Shown: positions 18,470 through 28,300, counted from the first letter of the stretch. The stretch: DNA of 64,000 nucleotides from Methanospirillum hungatei (GCF_019263745.1 NZ_CP077107.1:1178001-1242000); one strand, 5' to 3'. The notes: generated by a model not told the origin, from the sequence alone. A program made the numbers and translations.

Positions 18470-19684
18470 ATGATTCGAATGAATCGAATTATTATTCTCT
18501 GTATATGCTTGTTTTTATTGAGTAACCTGGGAACAGCCCTGCCGACACCTGAAGAATGGAAGGTATCTGCACGAGATAATTTCTCTGCCATGACCAGAGA
18601 AGAAGTAAACCAGTACATCTCTCCCCTCATAACCTATAATCTGAGTAAAGGTCTGATTGTGGTTCTGGTTGATAAAAACGGATATACCAATTTTTCATTT
18701 GGAGACATCAGGACCGTTTCCGGGGAAGATTCAAATAGCCAGATCCTCTTTGATATCGGTTCGCTATCGAAAGTAATGACAGGAATTCTGATGGCAGAAG
18801 CTGAAATTAACGGAGTATATAATCTGTCATCACCAGCAAATACCTGGATTTCTGAAACAGTTACACTTCCAGACTATGAAGGTGAAGAAATTACCGGATT
18901 ACATCTTGCAACTCATTATTCCGGTCTTCCTTCTTCTCCGGATCCATTTTCAGAATATGATCCATCCGCTTCGTATGCAGACCAATTAGAACAGTCAATG
19001 CAACATTTTACGACCATGACCAGGGATGAGGTGTATGACTGGGTAAAGAACACCACACTTCTTGCTCCTCCCGGATACCAGCATCTCTATTCAAACCTTG
19101 GAGCTGCTCTGGCCGGTGATAGTGTTGCCCAGGCGTATGGGAAATCATATCCTGACCTGGTACAGGAACATCTTTTTGATCCATTGCAAATGACCCATAC
19201 TGGAGCATCCTGGACAAGAGACGAATTAGGCCAGAGAGCAAAAGGATACCGTGCATATGAATATCCAATGGATGAGGCCATTGTGATAAGGTTTAATGAG
19301 TTTTGGACCGCCACCGGAGGGATTCACTCATCGGCAGAGGACATGGCCATTTTTCTTGCAGCACAACTATTCCTTGTGGATACACCACTTTCTGAAGCAA
19401 TCAGAAAAAGCCATAATCCACTGGCGCTCATATCCGAAGGCCCGCCCCTCCAGGAACAGGCCATATTCTGGGATGTATTGCATAACCGGGATGGTACAAC
19501 GATAATCAAAAAAGCAGGTGAAACGAATGCACACCAGGCCGCAATTGCATTTAATCCTGACCTTCAGGTTGGGGTTGTGATATTATCGAACACCGCCCAT
19601 ATTCAGGGGATACATGTTGAAGAACAAGCAGTTGCACTTTTAGAACGAATGCAGGTAAAACACATTCAGGACAAAGAAACCTGA
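18470..19684 (+). CDS. Secreted beta-lactamase-class-C-like serine hydrolase
   Basis: 404 residues. A signal peptide covers about 1-23. The catalytic SxxK reads SLSK with nucleophile Ser98 and Lys101, in the context FDIGSLSKVMTG. The second motif YSN lies near residue 205 in the segment QHLYSNLGAAL. A HAG/KTG-like third motif (KKAGETNAHQ) is near residue 345. This is the beta-lactamase/D-Ala-D-Ala carboxypeptidase fold. Archaea have no murein, so a peptidase or esterase role is more likely. It is followed by the exported acetolactate decarboxylase on the same strand. Confidence 0.82.
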   Translation: MIRMNRIIILCICLFLLSNLGTALPTPEEWKVSARDNFSAMTREEVNQYISPLITYNLSKGLIVVLVDKNGYTNFSFGDIRTVSGEDSNSQILFDIGSLSKVMTGILMAEAEINGVYNLSSPANTWISETVTLPDYEGEEITGLHLATHYSGLPSSPDPFSEYDPSASYADQLEQSMQHFTTMTRDEVYDWVKNTTLLAPPGYQHLYSNLGAALAGDSVAQAYGKSYPDLVQEHLFDPLQMTHTGASWTRDELGQRAKGYRAYEYPMDEAIVIRFNEFWTATGGIHSSAEDMAIFLAAQLFLVDTPLSEAIRKSHNPLALISEGPPLQEQAIFWDVLHNRDGTTIIKKAGETNAHQAAIAFNPDLQVGVVILSNTAHIQGIHVEEQAVALLERMQVKHIQDKET

Positions 19685-19769
19685 ACATAAATCCTCTATC
19701 TCCCTGTTTTCGGGTATCCAAAAAAAAACATAAACATTCTCACATGAAGAAAAACAATATAATATCTAT

Positions 19770-20495
19770 ATGATAAAAGAGTGGATCAGAGTTCTCCTTC
19801 TTTTCGGTGTGGTTTCATTGAGTATCGGAGGCTTTTCTACCTATGCAGATGAGCCCGATGTCCAACCAGTAATGTACCAGGTATCAGCATTCGCGGTGCT
19901 TGAAGATGGTAATTATTCAGAGATCATAACGGTTAACGATCTGAACAAATATGGAAATTTCGGGGTTGGAGGATTTGAAGATATGGACGGTGAATTGAGC
20001 CAGATTGACGGAATTACATATAAAATCCGTTCTGATGGGGAGGTACTCATTCCATCCGGAGATACAGGTGTTTGTTTTGCAAATACGATCGTATTTGATC
20101 CAGAAATATCGTACCAGTTGAATACATCTATGGATAAAGATACCCTGTTAAAAAATATTGAAGATTCTTTTCCAGATAAAGACGCAATCTATGCATTCCG
20201 CGTGGATGGTGTGTATGAAAACATGACGGTGAGGAGTGTTCCAATGCAGGATGAGCCATATCCCCCGCTGACATCTGTTATCAATAATCAGTCAGTCTTT
20301 GTGTTACACAATACTTCAGGAAGCATTACCGGATTTTGGTTTCCCGAATGGATGCAGGGAGTAAATTATGCAGGTTTTCATCCGCATTTTATTACAGACT
20401 CCCGTGATGCCGGTGGACATATCCTTGGCCTCTTATCAAAACAGGTGACCGTTTCAATTCAGCCTATCCGCCAATTTACTACAATCCTTGGGTAA
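19770..20495 (+). CDS. Acetolactate decarboxylase, exported
   Basis: 241 residues. A signal peptide (about 1-26, ending STYADEP) precedes the enzyme domain. The core motifs of alpha-acetolactate decarboxylase are visible: SxxAVLEDGNYSE, YGNFGVGGFEDMDGE, and the zinc site GFHPHFITDSRDAGGHILG with three His. It converts acetolactate to acetoin. Export as in some Bacillus enzymes is unusual in a methanogen, where acetolactate is normally an internal branched-chain amino-acid intermediate. Physiological role unclear. Confidence 0.88.
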   Translation: MIKEWIRVLLLFGVVSLSIGGFSTYADEPDVQPVMYQVSAFAVLEDGNYSEIITVNDLNKYGNFGVGGFEDMDGELSQIDGITYKIRSDGEVLIPSGDTGVCFANTIVFDPEISYQLNTSMDKDTLLKNIEDSFPDKDAIYAFRVDGVYENMTVRSVPMQDEPYPPLTSVINNQSVFVLHNTSGSITGFWFPEWMQGVNYAGFHPHFITDSRDAGGHILGLLSKQVTVSIQPIRQFTTILG

Positions 20496-20503
20496 AAAAT
20501 GAG

Positions 20504-20974
20504 TTACTGAATAGGAATATCCCCTCCGGACTCCTTCCCAGTAGTTTTTAATGTTACTTCCAAAACTCCGTTTTCAAAGGTAGCACTTGCTCCTTCCTCT
20601 GCCACCTCGGCAGGCAGGGGAACACTCCGGCTGACTGAACCAAAAAACCGCTCTCTGATGTAAAAGTCCTTTTCATCCTGTTCTTTCTCTTCCATTCGTT
20701 CACAAGAGATTTGAAGAAGATTGGGACGAATAAGCCGGATTTTTACATTCTCTTTATTGCATCCAGGCAAATCTGCTTTTGCAATTACCTGGTCATCCTG
20801 CTTTTTAACATCAACGGTGAATCCGCCGGAAAATACCGGAGCCAGTTCCCGCCCACTCTGTGAATATGCAGGAAACCCAGGGAGGAAAGACTGAAACCGA
20901 TTCTCCATCTCGGCAAACATGTTGTCCAGTTCACCTCTGAATGCATTGAATGGATCACGCCTGACGATTGCCAT
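20504..20974 (-). CDS. Small heat shock protein Hsp20 (alpha-crystallin domain)
   Basis: About 156 residues starting at MAIVRRDPF; AAGAGGAG six bases before the ATG at 20974 decides this start. The alpha-crystallin domain (about residues 50-140) includes KADLPGCNKENVKIRL and the closing GVLEVTLKT. The C-terminal IPIQ is the I-x-I anchor used in oligomer assembly. It is an ATP-independent holdase. A separate grpE-dnaK-dnaJ operon lies at 54.5 kb. Confidence 0.93.
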   Translation of the reverse strand: MAIVRRDPFNAFRGELDNMFAEMENRFQSFLPGFPAYSQSGRELAPVFSGGFTVDVKKQDDQVIAKADLPGCNKENVKIRLIRPNLLQISCERMEEKEQDEKDFYIRERFFGSVSRSVPLPAEVAEEGASATFENGVLEVTLKTTGKESGGDIPIQ

Positions 20975-21147
20975 GGTCATCTCCTCTTGTCTGATTATCA
21001 GACAACCCCTTTTTTGATGTATCAAAACATAAAATTTTTGACTATAACCTTAACAATTATCATTTGTTTTTTATAAAAGCGTCTGAATTTCAGTGATTCA
21101 TCTACCGGGTAAAGAATTTTATTCACTGCCGTTCCAGACCATTATTT

Positions 21148-21462
21148 ATGTCCAAATTGATCCCAACGGTATGTGGCATGTACTGTGATGAATGTGATCA
21201 CTATGAAAAAGACTGCCAGGGATGTGATGAATCAGAAGGGGCAATATTCTGGAATGAATTTGTTGACATTGAATGCTGCCCGGTTTATGACTGCTGTGTT
21301 AATATAAAACACCTGGTTCATTTTGGACAGTGTGATGAAATGCCCTGTGAGCGGTATTTCAGGTTCCGCGATCCTGGCGTCACTGATGAAGAGGCAAAAC
21401 AAGTACTCGAAAAGCAAAAAACCTGTTTGGCAAGGAGAGTCCAAGAGGATACGGAATTGTAA
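21148..21462 (+). CDS. Cys-rich DUF3795-type protein
   Basis: 104 residues with 14 Cys. The start IPTVCGMYCDECDHYEKDCQGC is the DUF3795 signature, with further Cys at CCPVYDCC and QCDEMPCERYF. It probably binds zinc or an iron-sulfur cluster, and such proteins are common in anaerobes. Function unknown. It is divergent to the Hsp20 gene. Confidence 0.8.
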   Translation: MSKLIPTVCGMYCDECDHYEKDCQGCDESEGAIFWNEFVDIECCPVYDCCVNIKHLVHFGQCDEMPCERYFRFRDPGVTDEEAKQVLEKQKTCLARRVQEDTEL

Positions 21463-21482
21463 CCGGATCCAGTATCGCTCTT

Positions 21483-21512
21483 TGTCGATTGAAACTTCGT
21501 TAATTATATAAC
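21483..21512 (+). promoter_or_regulatory. Promoter of the HTH-HMGS operon, shared with the downstream RNA
   Basis: The element TGTCGAT, eight other bases, then CGTTAATTATATAAC. The ATTATATA core is a TATA box placed about 27 nt before the ATG at 21537, so the mRNA is nearly leaderless. The same element at identical spacing occurs at 24925-24954 after the operon. TGTCGAT is a candidate activator or repressor half-site. Confidence 0.6.
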
Positions 21513-21536
21513 ATCCCTGGATCCTAGTGTACTAAC

Positions 21537-22247
21537 ATGGAATCGGGACTTCGTCATCGACTCGCGGAGAAGATGGCGGGGGAGATAACACTATCTGATT
21601 CTCCGGGAAAAACCCTGAAAAAATGGCGTCTTAGTTTTGACATCTCTCAGGGACAGCTCTCCGAGTACCTTGGTGTATCGCCATCAGTCATTAGCGACTA
21701 TGAAAGCGGAAGGAGAAAGAGTCCGGGCACTGCAATCATCGGACGAATTGTTGACAGTATTCTTGCCATTGATGAAGCGAAAGGCGGGAAGTATATTCAT
21801 AAGTATGCATCCCTGCTCTTTGCCGAGATGGGGGACGGAGTAATATATGATCTTCATGATTACAAAAGCCCCATCGATCTTGCAACATTTGCCGGTGCTA
21901 TAAGTGCAGATGTCATTACCGGTCCGACACATCTCAGTATTTACGGATATACGGTAATTGACAGTCTCCGGGCAATTATGAACCTTACTGCAAGCGAATT
22001 TAACCGTATATATGGTTGGAGCACTGAGCGGGCGCTAATTTTTACCGGAGTCTCGAATGGAAAATCACCGATGGTGGCTATCCGTGTTACTCCTTTCAAG
22101 CCCCGGTGCGTAGTACTTCATGGCATATCACTCGATAATGTTCATCCGATTGTGCCAAAAATGGCTGAAAAAGATAACATCACCCTGATGTGTACTACAC
22201 AGGGAATCGAAGATATCGTGGAGAGATTGAGGGAAGAAAAATGGTAG
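21537..22247 (+). CDS. HTH transcriptional regulator of the mevalonate operon (inferred)
   Basis: 236 residues. The N-terminal XRE-type HTH (about residues 20-75) reads [35 protein letters not shown]. The rest (about 85-236) is an archaeal C-terminal domain of unknown ligand. The gene overlaps the HMG-CoA synthase start by 7 nt (ATGGTAG), so they are translationally coupled. This linkage is known in archaea, and control of isoprenoid synthesis is a reasonable inference. It may bind the TGTCGAT element before its own gene. Confidence 0.82.
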   Translation: MESGLRHRLAEKMAGEITLSDSPGKTLKKWRLSFDISQGQLSEYLGVSPSVISDYESGRRKSPGTAIIGRIVDSILAIDEAKGGKYIHKYASLLFAEMGDGVIYDLHDYKSPIDLATFAGAISADVITGPTHLSIYGYTVIDSLRAIMNLTASEFNRIYGWSTERALIFTGVSNGKSPMVAIRVTPFKPRCVVLHGISLDNVHPIVPKMAEKDNITLMCTTQGIEDIVERLREEKW

Positions 22248-23293
22248 GAATCATCTCGTACGGTGCTTATATTCCACGGTACCGTATCAAAGTAGAAGAG
22301 ATTGCCCGTGTCTGGGGTGCGAACGGCACAGAAATCTCCCGGGGACTGGGCGTCTATGAAAAGGCACTGCCTGATATGGATGAAGATACAATCACGATCT
22401 CTGTAGAAGCTACTCGTGCTGCAATGGCACGAAGACCAGTCAATCCTGCAGATATCGGAGCAGTTTACGTCGGGTCAGAGTCTCATCCATACGCGGTGAA
22501 ACCTACTGCAGTTACCGTTGGTGAAGCAATTGGAGCAACCCCGGTTATGACTGCAGCAGATTATGAATTTGCCTGTAAAGCAGGAACTGCTGCTATTCAG
22601 ACCTCAATGGGTCTTGTGAAATCAGATATGGTGAAGTATTCAATAGCAGTCGGTGCAGATGTTGCCCAGGGTGAGCCTGGTGATGCACTTGAATATACTG
22701 CAGCAGCCGGTGGAGCGGCCATGATCATCGGAAATGATGACCCGATAGCCGAGATAAACCATACCTGTTCTTTCACAACTGATACTCCCGACTTCTGGAG
22801 ACGTGAAAATAAGCCTTATCCTCGTCATGGAGGAAGATTTACTGGTGAACCTGCATATTTTAAGCATGTAATCGGTGCATCAAAGATGATGCTGGAAAAG
22901 ATGGGAACAAAACCATCTGACTATACCTATGCAGTGTTTCACCAGCCAAACGGTAAATTCCCGGTTCAGGCTGCAAATATGCTTGGATTCACCATGGACC
23001 AAATTAAACCCGGACTTGCCGTTACATATCTAGGAAATACCTATTCCGGTGCATCAATGGTCGGACTCTCAGCAGTCCTTGATATTGCAAAACCAGGTGA
23101 CCGGATCTTTATGACCAGTTATGGTTCTGGATCCGGAAGTGATTCATTTGACTTAACCGTCACTGATGTTATCAATTCAGATCTCTTCAACCGTGACGCA
23201 GCCCCGACCGTGTCTGCCCTCCTTGCAGACAAGAAGATCGTGGATTATGCAGTCTATGCAAAACACAAAGGCAAAGTGGTGATGATGGAATGA
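22241..23293 (+). CDS. Hydroxymethylglutaryl-CoA synthase (archaeal type)
   Basis: 350 residues starting [16 protein letters not shown], with GAGGGA before the ATG. The acyl-accepting Cys112 lies in [12 protein letters not shown], and the catalytic His sits in [10 protein letters not shown]. It condenses acetoacetyl-CoA with acetyl-CoA to HMG-CoA, the entry to the mevalonate pathway for archaeal ether lipids. It overlaps the thiolase start by 4 nt (ATGA). In related methanogens this enzyme works as a complex with the two following gene products. Confidence 0.95.
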   Translation: MVGIISYGAYIPRYRIKVEEIARVWGANGTEISRGLGVYEKALPDMDEDTITISVEATRAAMARRPVNPADIGAVYVGSESHPYAVKPTAVTVGEAIGATPVMTAADYEFACKAGTAAIQTSMGLVKSDMVKYSIAVGADVAQGEPGDALEYTAAAGGAAMIIGNDDPIAEINHTCSFTTDTPDFWRRENKPYPRHGGRFTGEPAYFKHVIGASKMMLEKMGTKPSDYTYAVFHQPNGKFPVQAANMLGFTMDQIKPGLAVTYLGNTYSGASMVGLSAVLDIAKPGDRIFMTSYGSGSGSDSFDLTVTDVINSDLFNRDAAPTVSALLADKKIVDYAVYAKHKGKVVMME

Positions 23294-24453
23294 GAGAAGT
23301 TGCAGTAATCGGTGTAGGCTGTACAAAATTCGGAGAGAAGTGGGAAACCTCGTTTAGAAACCTTTTCGTTGAAGCAGGTGCCCTGGCTCTTGAAGATGCA
23401 AACATCTCCGGCGAACATATCGACGAGATATTTGTCGGAAACATGAGTGCAGGCCGATTTGTTGAACAGGAACACATTGGTGCCCTAATTGCAGATTATG
23501 CCGGACTTGCAACAATTAATGTTCCGGCAACCCGTGTAGAAGCTGCCTGTGCATCCGGAGGACTCTCTTTCAGACAGGCATATACTGCTGTAGCTTCCGG
23601 GATGTCAGATATTGTCGTTGCAGCCGGTGTTGAAAAGATGACCGATGTTGGCACTGATGTTACCACCGATGTGCTCGCAGCTGCTGCTGACAGAGAATGG
23701 GAAGGTATTGCAGGTATCACGTTCCCAGGTCTGTATGCAATGATTGCAACTCAATACATGCACCGGTATGGTCTGACCCGGGAACAACTTGCTCAGGTTG
23801 CAGTCAAAAACCATGACAACGGAGCAAAAAATCCAAATGCACAGTTTAGGAAACCGATCACTCTTGACACTGTCTTAAACTCAACCCTTGTTGCAGATCC
23901 ACTCCGCCTGTTTGACTGCTCACCGGTGACTGACGGAGCAGCAGCAGTAATTCTTGCCCCACTTGAACGGGCACGGGAGTTTACCGATACCCCAATTAAA
24001 GTCCTTGGAGCAGGTCAGGCATCCAGTACGATTGCTCTTCATGACAGAAAGGACATCTGTACTTTGGATGCAACAGTTGCCGCAGGAAACCGGGCATTCC
24101 AGATGGCCGGAGTTGAACGGAAGGATATCGGATTTGTAGAAGTGCATGACTGTTTTACCATCGCAGAGATCTGTGCAATTGAAGATCTTGGATTCTGCAA
24201 GAAAGGTGAAGCAGGAAAATTAACCGAAGAAGGCCAGACAGCAATCGGTGGTAAGATTCCAGTCAACCCAAGTGGCGGTCTGAAGGCTTGTGGTCATCCA
24301 GTTGGAGCAACTGGGGTGAAACAAGTTTATGAGACAGTAAAGCAACTTCGTGGCGATGCAAAAGGAAGGCAGATCGATACTGAAATCGGAATGACACACA
24401 ACGTTGGAGGAACCGGAGCCACAGTCGTTTGTCATATTTTCGGGAGGGTATAA
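23290..24453 (+). CDS. Acetyl-CoA C-acetyltransferase (thiolase), archaeal
   Basis: 387 residues. Nucleophile Cys87 is in [11 protein letters not shown], and the C-terminal active-site motifs [26 protein letters not shown] and MTHNVGGTG are present. It makes acetoacetyl-CoA for HMG-CoA synthase. In methanogens the archaeal thiolase and HMGS are bridged by the DUF35 protein, which lets acetoacetyl-CoA pass between sites. The gene order here (HMGS, thiolase, DUF35) matches that complex. Confidence 0.94.
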   Translation: MREVAVIGVGCTKFGEKWETSFRNLFVEAGALALEDANISGEHIDEIFVGNMSAGRFVEQEHIGALIADYAGLATINVPATRVEAACASGGLSFRQAYTAVASGMSDIVVAAGVEKMTDVGTDVTTDVLAAAADREWEGIAGITFPGLYAMIATQYMHRYGLTREQLAQVAVKNHDNGAKNPNAQFRKPITLDTVLNSTLVADPLRLFDCSPVTDGAAAVILAPLERAREFTDTPIKVLGAGQASSTIALHDRKDICTLDATVAAGNRAFQMAGVERKDIGFVEVHDCFTIAEICAIEDLGFCKKGEAGKLTEEGQTAIGGKIPVNPSGGLKACGHPVGATGVKQVYETVKQLRGDAKGRQIDTEIGMTHNVGGTGATVVCHIFGRV

Positions 24454-24454
24454 G

Positions 24455-24844
24455 ATGTCGGTTGCACGATTCTGGAGAAAACAACAGAACCGGTATAATC
24501 TGATTGGAACACATTGTACCACATGTGGTAAATATTTCTATCCACCCCGTGGTTTTTGTCCAGAATGCCGGAGAGAAGGAAAGATTGTTGAGCACCAGTT
24601 CAAAGGGGTCGGCAAGGTCGTTACCTATTCCATCATCCGGAGTTCGTCAGGTAACTTTAAGCTTCTGACTCCCTATGTTCTTGCCATCATTGAACTGGAA
24701 GAAGGGTCTCGTCTTACGACACACCTGGTCTGTGATATTGACAAGGTTCATATCGGGATGCCGGTGAAACGGGTGTTTAGAAAACTGGGAGAAGACGGAT
24801 CCAGCGGCGCAATCTTCTATGGGACAAAATTTGTCCCGGCTTAA
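24455..24844 (+). CDS. DUF35 OB-fold/zinc-ribbon protein of the thiolase-HMGS complex
   Basis: 129 residues starting MSVARFWRKQQNRYNLIG. The zinc ribbon is HCTTCGKYFYPPRGFCPEC, followed by an OB-fold. GGGAGG at the end of the thiolase gene serves the ATG at 24455. It forms the scaffold that shares the CoA-binding site between thiolase and HMG-CoA synthase. It is the last gene of the operon. Confidence 0.93.
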   Translation: MSVARFWRKQQNRYNLIGTHCTTCGKYFYPPRGFCPECRREGKIVEHQFKGVGKVVTYSIIRSSSGNFKLLTPYVLAIIELEEGSRLTTHLVCDIDKVHIGMPVKRVFRKLGEDGSSGAIFYGTKFVPA

Positions 24845-24924
24845 TCTTTTTAACCTCTTTTTGGCTTTTTTTAATTTATTAATCCACGTTATCCACACAT
24901 GACTATATAGGCACGTTCGGGATA

Positions 24925-24954
24925 TGTCGATGCAATATACGTTAATTATATAAC
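24925..24954 (+). promoter_or_regulatory. Promoter repeat in front of the structured RNA
   Basis: TGTCGAT, eight bases, then CGTTAATTATATAAC. This is a 15-base perfect match plus the TGTCGAT box to the promoter at 21483-21512, at the same spacing. The TATA core predicts a transcript start near 24975-24980, just before the first hairpin of the RNA candidate. Confidence 0.6.
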
Positions 24955-24977
24955 TGCCTGTGTATTACTATTACTTA

Positions 24978-25098
24978 TCACACCGCCATCCCCCGGGTGG
25001 CAGGAGAATATCCGGATTAGTTACCGGATACACAACTCCGAACAAAGCGTTCATTATCGCTTTCCTCCTCCTGGACCGGGATTTTCCCGGTTTTCATT
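24978..25098 (+). ncRNA. Candidate structured small RNA
   Basis: No ORF is present. Four hairpins are arranged in order. H1 is 24985-25001 (7 bp, CCC loop). An outer stem joins CAGGAG at 25001-25006 to CTCCTG at 25068-25073. Inside it are H2 (TATCCGG with CCGGATA, 25009-25030) and H3 (AAAGCG with CGCTTT, 25044-25063), each with an 8-base loop. H4 is ACCGGGA with TCCCGGT (25075-25091), followed by T-rich sequence that may be a terminator. A dedicated TATA box lies about 27 nt upstream. It does not match any archaeal RNA family I know. The 3' end is approximate, and a regulatory leader is less likely because malic enzyme has its own TATA box. Confidence 0.55.
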
Positions 25099-25148
25099 CT
25101 ACATAACTTCAATTCTGCTTGGGTTTGGTGTTTCCTAAATTAAAATGA

Positions 25149-25185
25149 CACCTGTCGGCATCCAAACATTGATATAAAACAGGTG
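25149..25185 (+). promoter_or_regulatory. Malic enzyme promoter flanked by an inverted repeat
   Basis: CACCTGT (25149-25155) and ACAGGTG (25179-25185) are exact complements. The TATA-like GATATAAA lies at 25171-25178, between them. The arms are about three helical turns apart, consistent with a dimeric repressor or activator on one DNA face. The TATA box predicts a leaderless start near the ATG at 25199. Confidence 0.4.
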
Positions 25186-25198
25186 AGACTCTCATTCT

Positions 25199-26407
25199 AT
25201 GGATATTGATAGAGAGGAGATCGCACATAAATCACTTACACTCCACCTGGAAAACCGGGGAAAATTATCTGTTCAGTCAAAAGTTCCGGTAAAGACCAGG
25301 GAAGATCTCTCGCTGGCATATACGCCCGGAGTTGCTCATGTCTGCAAATATATCGCTGAAGATGAAAAAAGGACTTTTTCATGCACCTTAAAACACAATA
25401 CCATCGCAATTATTACTGACGGAACTGCAGTTCTGGGTCTTGGTAATATCGGTCCTGCTGCAGCGATTCCAGTCATGGAAGGAAAAGCCATCCTCTTTAA
25501 AGAGTTTGCAGGGATAGATGCTTTTCCAATCTGTATTACTGGAGATCATGACGATCTCATCAGCCATATCAGAAGTATAGCTCCAGTTTTTGGAGGAATT
25601 AATCTTGAAGATATCGCGGCTCCTCGTTGTTTTGAAATTGAAGAAGAACTGCAGGATCTTGGTATTCCAGTGATGCATGATGATCAGCATGGTGCTGCAA
25701 TTGCTGTTCTAGCAGCCCTCATCAATGCTTGTCGGGTGACTGGAAAACGGTTCAAAGATCTTACGGTTGTCGTTTCAGGAGCTGGAGCTGCAGGATATGC
25801 TATTTGTAGGCTGCTCAAATGTATCGGGTATGAAGGAGAAGAATGCCATGCTGTAAAGGAACTAATCGTCTGCGACAGAACGGGAATAATTTACCGGGGA
25901 AGACCCGGGCTCTATCATAATATCTACAAATATCTTCTTGGTGATGAGACAAACAAGATGCTTCGGAAAGGAACTCTTGCAGATGCATTAGAGAATGCCG
26001 ATGTTTTTGTCGGTGTATCAAGTGGCAACCTGGTAACAGCAGACATGGTCAGGACGATGAATAAAGATCCGATTGTACTTGCCCTTGCAAACCCGACTCC
26101 GGAGATCATGCCAAATGTAGCAAAATCAGGGGGTGCTGCAATTGTCGGCACCGGACGATCAGACTTCCCAAACCAGGTGAATAATGTGCTTGTGTTTCCT
26201 GGAGTATTTCGGGGAGCTCTTGATGCAGGTGCAACGAAGATCAACGAGGAGATGAAGATCGCTGCAGCACATGCCATTGCAGAGTATGTAAAGGATCCGA
26301 CTCCGGACCAGATTCTTCCAGACCCATTAGATCGGGGGGTTGCACGGGCTGTTGCTGCAGCTGTTGCAGAGATGGCGAGGAGATGTAAGTGTGTGAGAAA
26401 GGAGTGA
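25199..26407 (+). CDS. NAD(P)-dependent malic enzyme
   Basis: 402 residues, the short prokaryotic form. [18 protein letters not shown] carries the catalytic Tyr. [25 protein letters not shown], the metal-site segment [14 protein letters not shown], and the NAD loop [12 protein letters not shown] are present. It interconverts malate and pyruvate plus CO2. With ppcA it controls the C3-C4 node. Its 3' end is the repeated boundary of the accessory island: two degenerate copies of its C-terminal coding region follow downstream. Confidence 0.93.
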   Translation: MDIDREEIAHKSLTLHLENRGKLSVQSKVPVKTREDLSLAYTPGVAHVCKYIAEDEKRTFSCTLKHNTIAIITDGTAVLGLGNIGPAAAIPVMEGKAILFKEFAGIDAFPICITGDHDDLISHIRSIAPVFGGINLEDIAAPRCFEIEEELQDLGIPVMHDDQHGAAIAVLAALINACRVTGKRFKDLTVVVSGAGAAGYAICRLLKCIGYEGEECHAVKELIVCDRTGIIYRGRPGLYHNIYKYLLGDETNKMLRKGTLADALENADVFVGVSSGNLVTADMVRTMNKDPIVLALANPTPEIMPNVAKSGGAAIVGTGRSDFPNQVNNVLVFPGVFRGALDAGATKINEEMKIAAAHAIAEYVKDPTPDQILPDPLDRGVARAVAAAVAEMARRCKCVRKE

Positions 26408-26820
26408 ATGATCTGTCACAAAACTACCCATTCCATCATCACCAGAATCGTTCATGAGAAAGTTGTTGGAGTGACTGGAGAGAAAAAAGCACGATCGGAG
26501 AATGACTGGAGAAAATTTTCCACCTATGGATTTTTCATCCATTTGATGAATAAAGCCCCATAAGCCATCTAATGTCATATTTTTTGTTGATCGGAGAAAA
26601 CCTAGCGGAGTAGAGAGAGAATGAAGCTGATTCATTTATACTCTCTGTACCCGGGTTTTTTCTCCAGTCATAATAAAAACTAATTATTATTGTATTAATT
26701 TTAGATTATTCAATAATTTGAGACCCTTTGACCGGAGAAAAATTTTCTCCAATAGCCCGCTGGTATTCTCCAGTCTCTCCGGAAATTATTATTCATTAAC
26801 CTCTTCTCTGCGATACCAAA
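26196..26820. repeat. Long direct repeat, copy 1 (malic enzyme tail plus noncoding block)
   Basis: About 625 bp closely related to 28301-28913 at an offset of about 2.1 kb. The first about 210 bp are the functional 3' end of malic enzyme. The rest (26408-26820) is noncoding and holds many GGAGAAA/TTTCTCC motifs, a hairpin TTCATC/GATGAA at 26534-26550 and a 17-base palindrome at 26734-26750. The stretch 26821-27024 before the ATPase gene shows nothing but A/T-rich promoter-like sequence. Confidence 0.8.
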
Positions 26821-27024
26821 CCACGGGGTTTAGATAACCTATAGGGTTTTATTGAAACCATTATCGATCTCACTGATTAATCAGGTATAAGAGAACAAAT
26901 GGATTAAAAACCTCCCCATTTTATAAAAATCATCTGGACAAACTGGTGATTTGTTGAATACATCTAATCCAACAAACATTTATTACTAATAAACAAAAAA
27001 AAGAATTTAGTTTATTGGTAATAT

Positions 27025-28269
27025 ATGATCGCCTATCATATCCTAAAAGAAGTCATTGGAGATCAACATCTGCGGTTTCATAATCAGGAACCTGGCATAC
27101 CCCGGAGAATTGATCCTGAACAGTACCGGAGCAGAAACAGAATTGTAATCATATCCGGAGTTCGCAGATCCGGGAAATCCACCTTCTTAAAACAATTAGC
27201 ACTTGGATTCCCATCTTTCTTATACCTGAATGCTGATGATGACCGGCTAATCGGAGCCACCACTGATGACTTAGGATCTCTCCTCCTCATCTGGGAGGAA
27301 TTATTTCCCGGAGTAAGAACGGCATTTTTAGATGAAATCCAGAATATTCCCGGATGGGAACGTGTTGTTCGAAGAATGCATGATGAAGGATACCGGATTT
27401 TTCTGACCGGATCAAATGCACAGATGCTGAGTAAAGAACTGGGAACCCATCTGACCGGGAGATATGTACGAGTTGAATTATACCCCTTCGGATTTGATGA
27501 ATATTGTACCTTTTATCAATTTACCTGGAAAACAACCGGCATCCATACTACCGTTGAATCTGCTGCTGCTCTCCGGCTTTTCTCTCAGTTCATTGAAGAC
27601 GGGGGATTTCCTGAATTTCTCAAGGATCCTGACCCGGAAATATTACGGAGAACCTTTGATGACATTCTGTTTCGTGATATCATCGCCAGATATGCCATTC
27701 GTGAAGTTAAGGCATTTCGGTTGTTATGCAGATACCTGTATACGAATATGACAAGAGAAGCAAGTCTTACATCGCTGGCTTCAATTGTCCAGATGAAAAG
27801 CCCGGTTTCCCTTAAAAACTGGATTGGATATCTTGAAGATAATTATCTTATCGGAAGTCTTTCACCTTTTGAATACTCTATGAAGAAACAACTCTCACGA
27901 AACCAAAAATATTATGGGATTGATACTGCTCTTCGTAACGCTGTAGCCTTCAGATTTTCAGACGACTATGGCCTTCTCCTTGAAAACATCGTGTGGCTGG
28001 AACTCTGCAGAAGAGGATATGAATTATACTGGCTTAAAGGACAATCCGAATGTGATTTTATCGTAGTTGAGCAAGGAAAAGTGAGTATGGCGATTCAGGT
28101 TTGCTGGCACCTGTCTGATGAAAATCGCAAACGGGAGTATGATGGAGTTATTGAGGCATGTACTATGTTCCCTGGTTCGGGAGGATATATATTAACATTA
28201 CAACAGGAAGAACAGCCAGCTCAAAATATCAGGGTAATGCCGGTCTGGAAGTGGATACTAGAAGAGTGA
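27025..28269 (+). CDS. AAA_14/DUF4143-type ATPase
   Basis: 414 residues. Walker A is SGVRRSGKSTFL, Walker B is TAFLDEIQNIPGWE, and the sensor LTGSNAQML follows. The C-terminal part (about 200-400) contains the DUF4143 nuclease-like core, with ENIVWLELCRRGYELYWLKG and ECDFIVVEQGK, where Glu, Asp and a following Lys-like position resemble a PD-(D/E)xK site. Such ATPases are abundant in methanogens and scattered by transfer. It lies exactly between the two long direct repeats, so it arrived with, or caused, the duplication. Cellular function unknown. Confidence 0.8.
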   Translation: MIAYHILKEVIGDQHLRFHNQEPGIPRRIDPEQYRSRNRIVIISGVRRSGKSTFLKQLALGFPSFLYLNADDDRLIGATTDDLGSLLLIWEELFPGVRTAFLDEIQNIPGWERVVRRMHDEGYRIFLTGSNAQMLSKELGTHLTGRYVRVELYPFGFDEYCTFYQFTWKTTGIHTTVESAAALRLFSQFIEDGGFPEFLKDPDPEILRRTFDDILFRDIIARYAIREVKAFRLLCRYLYTNMTREASLTSLASIVQMKSPVSLKNWIGYLEDNYLIGSLSPFEYSMKKQLSRNQKYYGIDTALRNAVAFRFSDDYGLLLENIVWLELCRRGYELYWLKGQSECDFIVVEQGKVSMAIQVCWHLSDENRKREYDGVIEACTMFPGSGGYILTLQQEEQPAQNIRVMPVWKWILEE

Positions 28270-28300
28270 ATAAGCTGCAACCAAAAGAAAAAAAGAAAAA

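Noticed and set aside
24978-25098. tRNA or fluoride riboswitch in the intergenic region
   Set aside because: No cloverleaf or CCA-type acceptor stem, and the loop sequences do not match the fluoride riboswitch consensus.
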